Positions 17,777 to 25,554 of a DNA stretch of 64,000 nucleotides are shown here, piece by piece. Source of the DNA: Postechiella sp039985655 (lineage in GTDB: Bacteria; Bacteroidota; Bacteroidia; Flavobacteriales; Flavobacteriaceae); contig JBDWSF010000014.1 of assembly GCA_039985655.1 (NCBI GenBank), forward strand, positions 186,001 through 250,000, written 5' to 3'. Under the pieces are notes generated by a model. That model was not told the DNA's origin. It did not search any database and saw only the letters and a program-made list of their open reading frames with translations. Both the position numbers and the translations under genes were made by a program. Numbering within the stretch: position 1 is the first letter of the stretch; each line of letters begins with the position of its first letter.

Positions 17777-18349
17777 TTGGAAATTCCTGAACTTTATTTT
17801 AAAACAGACACAGAGTGGCGAACATGGTTAGGTGAAAACTATGAAAATTCCAATGGGATTTATCTCATTTTTTATAAAGTTGAAAACAAAGAACCTTCTA
17901 TGCGTTGGGAGGAAGCCGTAAAAGTTGCCCTTTGTTATGGTTGGATCGATTCTACAGTAAAAAGTATGGGTAACGGAAAACGCAGGCAACGCTTTTCTCC
18001 TAGAAATGATAAAAGTGTTTGGAGTGCGTTAAATAAAAAATACATTAAGGTCCTTACTGCTAATAATTTAATGCACAAAAGTGGATTAGAAATTATTAAA
18101 ATCGGAAAACAAAATGGTTCTTGGACTGCTTTAGATGATGTTGAAAAGGGTATTATTCCTGAAGCATTACAAATTGAATTTAATAAAAACGAGATTGCTT
18201 TTAAAAACTATCAAAATTTTGCACCTTCATACAGAAAGCATTACCTGTATTGGTTAAATCAAGCCAAACGAGATGCCACAATAAAAAAACGCATAACCGA
18301 AATCATTCGATTATGCGCTGATAATATTAAAAGTAGAGATACTTGGTAA
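17777..18349 (+). CDS. YdeI/OmpD-associated family protein
   Basis: A 190-residue cytoplasmic protein from a TTG start 3 bases after the M1 peptidase stop. Typical blocks are TDTEWRTWLGENYENSNGIY, MRWEEAVKVALCYGWIDSTV and RRQRFSPRNDKSVWSALNKK, and the C-terminal FAPSYRKHYLYWLNQAKRDATIKKRI. The family is sometimes named for bacteriocin protection; its biochemical role is not settled. It is probably translated together with the peptidase gene. Confidence 0.8.
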   Translation: MEIPELYFKTDTEWRTWLGENYENSNGIYLIFYKVENKEPSMRWEEAVKVALCYGWIDSTVKSMGNGKRRQRFSPRNDKSVWSALNKKYIKVLTANNLMHKSGLEIIKIGKQNGSWTALDDVEKGIIPEALQIEFNKNEIAFKNYQNFAPSYRKHYLYWLNQAKRDATIKKRITEIIRLCADNIKSRDTW

Positions 18350-18443
18350 CCTGATATCGATTAATAAGCTACTAATTAACAGCTAGTTATTTTTGATATT
18401 CAATCTTTTACATTTTGAATATTAACAGAGCTCAGGGTGGTAG

Positions 18444-19910
18444 TTAAATACCACTTATAAAACTACCATAGGGGTCTTTAAATTGTGTCCCTTCAGAGAA
18501 CCGTTGCTTGCTTAATAATTTAAACTCAACCAATGCCCAAAGTACAAATTCTTTCATAAAATAAGTATCTTCTTTTATTAGATTGGGTTGGTACTCTCCT
18601 AATAAATCATCTAAAGGAGAAATCGCATCTAACAAACTATTATAATCTTTGTTTCGTAAATCATCAAGTAATTCGAAACCTTCTTTCTGATTAAAAAACC
18701 ATGATACAACATCATCATACGGGCTTTCTTCATCTTGCTTTTGCAGCTTACCTATCTTAGGAAAGAACTCTTCAAACAGACTTTTAACAGCTTCCCCTAT
18801 CAGATTTTGAGCCACTACTGCTGCACCTTCTTGCTCACCTTCGTAAACTAACTCGACCTTACCTGTAATTGATGGAATAATACCAACAAAATCACTTAAA
18901 CGAATTCTAGTATTATTATCTCCACAAACTAATGCGCGTCGTTCTGCTGTACTTAATAAATTCTCGAATGCCGTAATACTCAATCTTGCACTCACACCAC
19001 TTTTAGCATCTATATACTCACTATCTCTAGCTTCGAATACAATCTGTTCTAACAAGTCTTTTGCGAAATCAGGAACACTAACCGTTTTGCTTTGTCCTTC
19101 TACCAAATTAGATTCTTGCTCTGTAATTAATCTAGCTGTTTCAATATCCTCTGGATAATGCGTTAAAATCTGAGAACCAATTCTATCTTTCAACGGCGTT
19201 ACAATACTACCTCTATTGGTATAATCTTCTGGATTTGCTGTGAATAAGAATTGAATATCTAAAGGCAATCTCAGCTTGAATCCTCTTATTTGAATATCAC
19301 CTTCTTGTAGAATGTTAAATAAAGCGACTTGTATTCTTGCTTGTAAATCGGGCAACTCGTTAATAACGAAAATACAACGATTCGCTCTCGGAATCATCCC
19401 ATAATGAATGACGCGATCATCGGCATAACTTAATTTTAAATTAGCTGCTTTTATAGGATCTACATCCCCTATAATATCGGCTACAGTTACATCTGGTGTT
19501 GCTAATTTCTCTGCAAATCGGTCACTTCGATGTAACCATGAGATTGGTGTATCATCTCCCTTTTCTTTAACCAATTCAACAGCAAATCTTGAAATGGGCT
19601 GTAGCGGATCGTCATTAATTTCGGAACCTTCAACAAACGGAATGTATTCATCCAAAAGATTTAACATTAAACGCGCTAAACGTGTTTTCGCTTGACCTCT
19701 TAATCCTAATAAATTAATATTATGCCTTGATAAAATAGCACGTTCTAACTCAGGAATCACAGTATTTTCATAACCATGAACCCCTTCAAATGTGGTTTCC
19801 TTATTTTTTATTTTCTGAATTAAATTATCTCGTAATTCGTCTTTTATGGATTTGCTTTTGTAACCCGAATTTTTAAGTTCGCCTAATGTTTTTATATTTT
19901 CTATGTTCAT
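18444..19910 (-). CDS. MoxR/magnesium-chelatase-type AAA+ ATPase
   Basis: A 488-residue ATPase: Walker A in GLRGQAKTRLARL (about residues 75-87), Walker B region CIFVINELPDLQARIQ, sensor 1 LFTANPEDYTNRG and arginine-rich FTANPEDYTNRGSIVTPLKDR. The N-terminus ELERAILSRHNINLLG is like ChlI/BchI. It is the downstream partner of the von Willebrand A gene at 20173, a pairing found in many bacteria where the ATPase works as a chaperone or remodelling factor on targets presented by the vWA protein. The target here is not known. Confidence 0.85.
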   Translation of the reverse strand: MNIENIKTLGELKNSGYKSKSIKDELRDNLIQKIKNKETTFEGVHGYENTVIPELERAILSRHNINLLGLRGQAKTRLARLMLNLLDEYIPFVEGSEINDDPLQPISRFAVELVKEKGDDTPISWLHRSDRFAEKLATPDVTVADIIGDVDPIKAANLKLSYADDRVIHYGMIPRANRCIFVINELPDLQARIQVALFNILQEGDIQIRGFKLRLPLDIQFLFTANPEDYTNRGSIVTPLKDRIGSQILTHYPEDIETARLITEQESNLVEGQSKTVSVPDFAKDLLEQIVFEARDSEYIDAKSGVSARLSITAFENLLSTAERRALVCGDNNTRIRLSDFVGIIPSITGKVELVYEGEQEGAAVVAQNLIGEAVKSLFEEFFPKIGKLQKQDEESPYDDVVSWFFNQKEGFELLDDLRNKDYNSLLDAISPLDDLLGEYQPNLIKEDTYFMKEFVLWALVEFKLLSKQRFSEGTQFKDPYGSFISGI

Positions 19911-20172
19911 ATTCTATATTTTAACCCTCCGGATTCCGATTATCATCGGAATCCACCTCCCTTAAAAATAAAGGAGGAACAAGTTTTATTTATACTCTTA
20001 ATTCTGTTTAAATTTTTAGTCGCAATTTTTATTTTTACTTGCTCTCCTCTTAAATTTAAGAGGAGATGAATTCTTATTTTTTTAATCAGAAGAAAGAGGT
20101 GTTTTATATAATCACCCTTTAATTCTTTTCTTTTGATGCCAATAGCTAACCGCTAAAGGCCAAAAGCTAATC
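19911..20172. repeat. Spacer with three palindromes between the vWA and MoxR genes
   Basis: The 260-base gap holds GGATTCCGAT / ATCGGAATCC (19931-19954), CCTCCCTT / AAGGAGG around 19957-19978, and the self-complementary CTCCTCTTAAATTTAAGAGG around 20042-20063. Such hairpins could terminate, stabilise or process the vWA-MoxR transcript. No coding frame is seen. Confidence 0.65.
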
Positions 20173-21297
20173 CTATCCTCTAATTCTTTTCTTCCTATTG
20201 GTTTCATAATCTTCAAAAATCATTTCTCCTAAACCTTTTAATCCTGTATAAAACGCTTTGCCTTGATTAGCTTTTGTGAACTCCCGAACAAACTGCATCA
20301 AATAATTATCCTGAGCGATCATAAATGTGGTTATCGGAATGTGCAATTTTCTCGCTTGTTGTGCCATCATATAACACTTATTTACAATATGAGTATCTAA
20401 GCCATTACTGTTTTTATAATACTGTCCGTCTGGTAATCGTAAACAACTCGGCTTTCCATCTGTAATCATAAAAATTTGCTTGTTGGTATTTCGTTTTCTT
20501 CGGAGTAAATCCATTGCCAATTGTAACCCAGCAACTGTATTGGTATGATAAGGCCCTACTTTTAAATATGGTAAATCTTTAATTTCTATTTGCCAAGCAT
20601 CATTTCCAAATACTAAAATGTCGAGTGTATCTTTTGGATACCGAGTCGTAATCAATTCTGCCAACGCCATGGCTACTTTCTTCGCTGGGGTAATTCGATC
20701 TTCACCATACAAAATCATACTATGGCTAATATCTATCATTAACACGGTACTCATTTGTGATTTATGTAGTGTTTCTTCAACTACTAAATCGTCTTCCGAT
20801 AATGTAAAATCTGAGATTCCGTGGTTTATCTGAGCGTTTTTCAAACTCTCGGTCATTGATACTTTATCTAAAGCATCACCAAATTGATAGTTCCTAAAAT
20901 CTCCTGTGTGTTCGTCTCCTATGCCTTGACCTTTACTTTTATGATTTCCTTGTCCGCTACGCTTAATCTTACCAAAAATATTATCTAAAGCTTGTTGCCT
21001 GATAGCGCGTTCAGTTTTGGCAGTAATAGAAAGAGAACCATTCCCATCTGGATCTATTTCTTCGCGCAAATATCCTTTGTCTTTTAAATCTTCAATAAAA
21101 TCATCAATAGTATATTCTGCCGTCGTAAGTTTATATTCTTTATCTAATTCGCGAAGCCAGTCTATAGCTTCATCAAAATCACCAGAAGTATGGGTAATCA
21201 GTTCTTTAAAAATTCCGAAAAGTTTATCGAAAGGCGATTGAAAAGGCGCTTCATAGTTTTTAAAAACAAATCCTTTCCTTATTTTTTTTTCATTCAT
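20173..21297 (-). CDS. von Willebrand A domain protein, partner of MoxR ATPase
   Basis: A 374-residue cytoplasmic protein. The first half is helical and charged; the second half is a vWA domain with a complete metal-ion site: DISHS (residues 189-193), a Thr in YHTNTVAGL and the Asp in MITDGKPSCL. No signal peptide or membrane helix, unlike BatA/BatB. It lies upstream of the AAA+ gene at 18444 and should act with it. Confidence 0.85.
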   Translation of the reverse strand: MNEKKIRKGFVFKNYEAPFQSPFDKLFGIFKELITHTSGDFDEAIDWLRELDKEYKLTTAEYTIDDFIEDLKDKGYLREEIDPDGNGSLSITAKTERAIRQQALDNIFGKIKRSGQGNHKSKGQGIGDEHTGDFRNYQFGDALDKVSMTESLKNAQINHGISDFTLSEDDLVVEETLHKSQMSTVLMIDISHSMILYGEDRITPAKKVAMALAELITTRYPKDTLDILVFGNDAWQIEIKDLPYLKVGPYHTNTVAGLQLAMDLLRRKRNTNKQIFMITDGKPSCLRLPDGQYYKNSNGLDTHIVNKCYMMAQQARKLHIPITTFMIAQDNYLMQFVREFTKANQGKAFYTGLKGLGEMIFEDYETNRKKRIRG

Positions 21298-21385
21298 AGC
21301 ACTATAAAAATACTGTTTTCTAAAACAAAAAACAGCAAGTGGTAATCAGAAATATCTATGGATAGAAAAAAACTTTAATTATGAT

Positions 21386-22063
21386 TTACTCAACACGTTT
21401 TAACCCTTGTAAATCTTCAATTCTAATTTGTTTGCCTATTGTAGAAATTAGCCCTTCTTTCTTAAATTGGGAAAGGACTCTAATGGCCGACTCTGTAGCT
21501 GTACCCACTATGTTTGCAAAATCTTCACGGGATAATAAAACACTAATGGTTCCATCTGAATTTGTTCCGAAACTACTATAAATATAAATCAAGGCCTCAG
21601 CTAGTCTCTGTCTCACAGACTTTTGGGCCATATTAACAATAACATCATCGGCTTCTTTTAAATCATTCGCCATACTTTTAAGAATATCAAAAGAAAAATT
21701 AGTGTTGTTTTTAAGATCTTTTATAATCTCGCTTTTTGGTATAAAGCAAACTTCCATATCATTTAATGCGGTAGCTTGTAAATTAGAACTTTCGTTATTT
21801 ATTAGAGAACGCTGCCCTAATAAATCTCCTTTAACAACCATTTTCACAATCTGATCTTTACCGTTAGCACTTAATTTCGATAGTTTACAAATACCATCTC
21901 TTACACAATAAACACCATTTAAAATATCGCCTTCTTCAAAAATAACATCTCCTTTTTTTATTTTCATGGATGTTTTACAACTTGAAATACGTACTAATTC
22001 ATCTTTAGTTAGAGACTTAAGAGAATTAAATTGCTTGATAATACATTGTTCACACTTACTCAT
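21386..22063 (-). CDS. FNR-like Crp/Fnr-family transcription regulator
   Basis: A 225-residue protein with a cyclic-nucleotide-binding fold (about 30-140) and a C-terminal winged helix (LSREDFANIVGTATESAIRVLSQFK). N-terminal C4 and C7 (KCEQC) line up with two iron-sulfur ligands of E. coli FNR (HCQDC), and C106 (MEVCFIP) with the FNR ligand in MVCEIP; the third FNR cysteine is missing at the equivalent place but C29 (SSCK) lies nearby. It may therefore sense oxygen or redox state through a cluster. The recognition helix has the Glu and Arg that read TGA in this family. Neighbours: a universal stress gene, a receiver-CRP regulator, a PAS kinase and ccoI. Confidence 0.85.
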   Translation of the reverse strand: MSKCEQCIIKQFNSLKSLTKDELVRISSCKTSMKIKKGDVIFEEGDILNGVYCVRDGICKLSKLSANGKDQIVKMVVKGDLLGQRSLINNESSNLQATALNDMEVCFIPKSEIIKDLKNNTNFSFDILKSMANDLKEADDVIVNMAQKSVRQRLAEALIYIYSSFGTNSDGTISVLLSREDFANIVGTATESAIRVLSQFKKEGLISTIGKQIRIEDLQGLKRVE

Positions 22064-22132
22064 ACCTTTTTGAATTATTATAATATCTCTGAAGAATTAT
22101 ATTTAAACTTTATAAAAATCAATATGCCCTAT

Positions 22133-22963
22133 TTAGTGTAAAACTAAAAACGGAATGTCTGTATAATAACTTATTTTGGGAATTGATGGATGAAATAATA
22201 TCTTCTGAAAATAGTTTAAATTTTTAGCCAACATCGTAATTAAATTCACCCCTTGACTTTCAACAAAATTTTGCATAGCATCTTCGACATGTGCATCGGT
22301 TAGAGAATGAAAACTATGTTGTTTACCTATAAAATAATCATCTAAAAACTCTTTATTCTTTTTTTGATCTTCGTTTAGTCCTACTCCATTTTTATTAAGA
22401 TAGGCCACTCTTACCGCCGACATATTTTCTTCAACAATATCTATAATGGGTTGTAAAGTTTGAGTAGGATAGAACAATGAAAAATCGGTTGGAAAGGCTA
22501 TTTCTTTTAAATTTTCAAATTTAGCATTTTCGGGAACCACCAGTGTTGTACATTTTACTTTGGTTATTACATTTCCAGCATTATTGCCAATGGTTATTTT
22601 TTTTAAACCAGAAGCGCCTTTTGTCCCCATAACAATAAAATCAATCTTCTTTTCGGCTACTTGGGTTCTAATTGAATCAATGATGAAATTATTATCGACA
22701 ATTGGAAAAAATTTATGATTAACATTTAATGAAAAACGTTCATTAATTCTCGACAGCGTGTCTTGTAAACGTATTTTTGGAGACTCTATTTTCGTTTTGG
22801 AAGCTATACTTGTATTTACATCGTCTTGATCTTGCAAAGAAGCAGGAGTTTCAACATGTAACAAGTAAAAAGAACATGCAGATTTACTAAAAAAATGAAG
22901 TGCATATTCTATGGCATTCCATGCATTTTCAGAAAAATCAGTGGGTATTAAAATGTGCTTCAT
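22133..22963 (-). CDS. Universal stress protein, tandem UspA domains
   Basis: A 276-residue protein with two Usp folds. The first is complete: MKHILIPTDFSENAWNAIEYA at the start and the nucleotide loop VMGTKGASGLKKITIGNNAG (about 130-150). The second (IAFPTDFSLF onward) lacks a clear nucleotide loop. Such proteins support survival under stress or low energy. Its promoter carries a Crp/Fnr-type box at the classic activating distance (23015-23028), the same as in front of ccoI. Confidence 0.85.
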   Translation of the reverse strand: MKHILIPTDFSENAWNAIEYALHFFSKSACSFYLLHVETPASLQDQDDVNTSIASKTKIESPKIRLQDTLSRINERFSLNVNHKFFPIVDNNFIIDSIRTQVAEKKIDFIVMGTKGASGLKKITIGNNAGNVITKVKCTTLVVPENAKFENLKEIAFPTDFSLFYPTQTLQPIIDIVEENMSAVRVAYLNKNGVGLNEDQKKNKEFLDDYFIGKQHSFHSLTDAHVEDAMQNFVESQGVNLITMLAKNLNYFQKILFHPSIPKISYYTDIPFLVLH

Positions 22964-22984
22964 GTCTTTTCTTATTCAAAAAAA

Positions 22985-23028
22985 CAAAAATAGAAGCCTC
23001 AAGCTTATTGAAATATGACCAATATCAT
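22985..23028 (-). promoter_or_regulatory. Crp/Fnr-type box and -7 element of the usp gene
   Basis: Read on the minus strand: ATGATATTGGTCAT (23028-23015), 22 bases, then TATTTTTG (22992-22985), which fits TAnnTTTG. The box has the TGA-N6-TCA core of Crp/Fnr sites and its centre falls about 41 bases ahead of the expected transcription start, a class II activator position. The same layout occurs before ccoI. Confidence 0.65.
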
Positions 23029-23051
23029 AATTCGGTCGAATTTTAATAAAA

Positions 23052-24101
23052 TTAACTTATTTCTTGTAGTTTATTTACATCCAAGATTTTGATGTTCCGG
23101 CCTTCTATTTCAATAATCCCCTTATCCTTAAAAGTAGATAATGTTCGGATTAAACTTTCGGTTGCTATTCCTGCTACACTAGCAAGATCGTTTCGTGAAA
23201 TCCTAATAAAATCTTGAGGTTTACGATTAAGTTTATCTGCAAATTTTAATATCGTAGTGGCCGTTCTTTTTTTAACGGAACTATATGCCATTTGAAGTAA
23301 TTGATCTTTAACTCCAGATAAATCATCCGTAAGTAACTGTATCAATTCTAAAGTCACTTTATGGTTACTTGTAAGCACATTTTTTAGTTCGTGTTTGGAA
23401 AGACCAACTAATTCAGTATCCTGAATAGCAGTTGCTGTTTCTTGATAGGCTGTATTTTGAATAAATGAGGTATATCCAAACAAATCATCTTCTTTAAAAA
23501 GCGCTGTTGTTAACTCTTTTCCCAGTTCATCAAGCTTATGACATTTAACTAAACCCTTTGTTATTAGATATATATTATTGGAATGATTTCCTTCTTGATA
23601 AATGATCTCTCCATGTTTAAAAGTCATGACATCGCCATTATCATCAAAGAAATTTTTAAGATCATTTAATGTTCTAATCTCATCCTCGTCCTGAGCGCCT
23701 TCTTCATCTTTTTCATTTATATCGTTTAATATAGCTGCTTTTGCTAAACGACTTTCAATAGCACTTATAAGCTCTTCTTCTTCAAAAGGTTTAGTAATAT
23801 AATCATCTGCTCCTAAATCCATTCCTTTCCTAACATCCTTCCGTTCTGTTTTCGCCGATAGGAATATAAAAGGGATATGCCTTGTATGTTCATTTTTTGC
23901 AAGCGCTTCCAAAACCCCATAACCATCTAGTTCTGGCATCATAATATCGCAAACAATAATATTTGGCATGTTATGCGCTGCCATCTCAACGCCTACCCTA
24001 CCATTTGGAGCTGTTATAACCTCATAATTAGACAGTTCTAATAATTCTGCTGTGTTCTCTCTTAAAACAACATCATCTTCTATCAACAATACTTTATTCA
24101 T
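23052..24101 (-). CDS. Response regulator with receiver and Crp/Fnr output domains
   Basis: A 349-residue fusion: receiver domain (residues 1-120) with acidic pair D9/D10, phosphate-accepting D52 in VCDIMMPELDG and the conserved Lys in YITKPFEEE; a cyclic-nucleotide-binding-like barrel (about 150-270, GDVMTFKHGEIIYQEGNHSN); and a Crp-type winged helix (FIRISRNDLASVAGIATESLIRTLSTF). The kinase gene ends immediately before its start codon, so the two form one unit. The output domain should bind a TGA-N6-TCA box when the receiver is phosphorylated, possibly the boxes before usp and ccoI. Receivers joined to Crp domains are uncommon. Confidence 0.9.
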   Translation of the reverse strand: MNKVLLIEDDVVLRENTAELLELSNYEVITAPNGRVGVEMAAHNMPNIIVCDIMMPELDGYGVLEALAKNEHTRHIPFIFLSAKTERKDVRKGMDLGADDYITKPFEEEELISAIESRLAKAAILNDINEKDEEGAQDEDEIRTLNDLKNFFDDNGDVMTFKHGEIIYQEGNHSNNIYLITKGLVKCHKLDELGKELTTALFKEDDLFGYTSFIQNTAYQETATAIQDTELVGLSKHELKNVLTSNHKVTLELIQLLTDDLSGVKDQLLQMAYSSVKKRTATTILKFADKLNRKPQDFIRISRNDLASVAGIATESLIRTLSTFKDKGIIEIEGRNIKILDVNKLQEIS

Positions 24102-25343
24102 TTATATAGCTTTATTTGGTAATGTAATGGAAAATATACTTCCTTTATTTTCTTCACTTACAAAATTTATAGTTCCTCCTAAATTTCCTAAATGACTTTG
24201 TACTATGTTTAATCCAATACCTGTTCCTTGAGATAGTAATGCGTTTTCGGCTCTAAAGTAACGATCAAAAATACGCTTTTGATCTTCTAAAGGAATACCT
24301 ATGCCATTGTCTTCAATCTTTAAAATGGTGTTTTTATCATCCTGCTCTACTTTAATATCTACCAAGGTGTTTTCTGATGAATATTTAATGGCATTATGCA
24401 CCAAATTTGAAAGCGCCAATTCTACAATTTTTTCATCTTGATACAATGACATATCATCAATATTCTCAGGATAATTTATTTTTTGACCTTCTTTTAGAAG
24501 CATATTGGCATTATAAACCACTTCATTAACAACTTTACTTAACTTAAAAGTACTAAACTTATAATTAATCTTACCTGTTTCTAATTTTTCAATTGATAAA
24601 AAGTCATTCAAAATGTTATTAAGGTAATGCACTTTATCCGAAATTGTTTTTACGTGCTTATCGCGTTTTTCTTGTTGTTCTGTTAATTTATATTTACCAA
24701 GCAACATGGCTGAAGTTAAAATACCACTTAATGGCGTCTTAAACTCATGAGAAACTAATGATAAAAATTTTGTTTTTAATTCATTCAATTCCTTTTCTTT
24801 TTTAAGAGCATCACTTATTTTGTCTTGAGCTTCTTTACGTTTTTCTATTTCGGCATCACGCTCATTATTTACTTTTTTTAATTCATCAACAGTAATAATT
24901 AGCTCCTTAGTTCGGTCATTAACCTTTTTCTCTAATTCCGTATTTAACTCTAATAATTCAAGCTCTTGCTGTTTACGGATAGAAATATCTATAACTAAAG
25001 CCATTATAAAAATTTCACCATTAATTTCTAACGGGTTTAAACCCGCTTCTACTGGGAATGATCTTCCATCTTTATGAGCGCCATACAAATCGCGGCCTCT
25101 TCCCATTGGTCGGCTTTCTTTATGCGCCATAAAACTATCGAAATGAGCTCCATGACCGGCATGATGTTCTCTTGGAATTAAAACATTAAGTCCTTGATTA
25201 GCAAGCTCAGCTTTGCTATAGCCAAACATCGTTTCTGCAGATTTATTTGTTGATACAATTTTTTGAGATTTATTAACAACAATAACCCCTTCTGATACAG
25301 CCTCAAAAAGTACATTAAAAATATCCTTATCGCTTTGAAACAT
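24102..25343 (-). CDS. PAS-domain sensor histidine kinase
   Basis: A 413-residue soluble kinase with no membrane helix. PAS domain at about residues 8-120 (NKSAETMFGYSKAELANQG); coiled coil about 125-190; phosphorylated H199 in SLVSHEFKTPLSG; N box SNLVHNAIKYSSEN; G boxes EDNGIGIPL and GTGIGLNIVQSH. In the PAS domain H64 (IPREHHAGHGAHF) falls where FixL has its haem-binding His, and R84 (MGRGRDLYG) near the FixL haem-site Arg, so oxygen sensing is possible. It is the partner of the receiver-CRP gene with no spacer between them. Confidence 0.88.
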   Translation of the reverse strand: MFQSDKDIFNVLFEAVSEGVIVVNKSQKIVSTNKSAETMFGYSKAELANQGLNVLIPREHHAGHGAHFDSFMAHKESRPMGRGRDLYGAHKDGRSFPVEAGLNPLEINGEIFIMALVIDISIRKQQELELLELNTELEKKVNDRTKELIITVDELKKVNNERDAEIEKRKEAQDKISDALKKEKELNELKTKFLSLVSHEFKTPLSGILTSAMLLGKYKLTEQQEKRDKHVKTISDKVHYLNNILNDFLSIEKLETGKINYKFSTFKLSKVVNEVVYNANMLLKEGQKINYPENIDDMSLYQDEKIVELALSNLVHNAIKYSSENTLVDIKVEQDDKNTILKIEDNGIGIPLEDQKRIFDRYFRAENALLSQGTGIGLNIVQSHLGNLGGTINFVSEENKGSIFSITLPNKAI

Positions 25344-25485
25344 AAATTTATTAGATTTTTTAATTATTAAAAGATAATGAACAACCTTCTTTTTATAAAA
25401 TTAGCGCCAATCAAATCGATTAGTCTCATTTTCCTTTCATCTTCTATATACTTACTCATTGAAACCTTGTAAAAATAAATAAAAC

Positions 25486-25529
25486 ATGACGAATATCATA
25501 TTATAAAGGGTGTTGATTTATGACTTTTG
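25486..25529 (+). promoter_or_regulatory. Crp/Fnr-type box and -7 element of ccoI
   Basis: ATGACGAATATCAT (25486-25499), 22 bases, then GACTTTTG (25522-25529), one base off TAnnTTTG. Box sequence and spacing equal those before the usp gene. The ccoI ATG lies 26 bases further. The box is also about 143 bases ahead of the divergent kinase gene and might serve both. Confidence 0.6.
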
Positions 25530-25554
25530 TCTCAGGTATAAATGAGCAAATATT

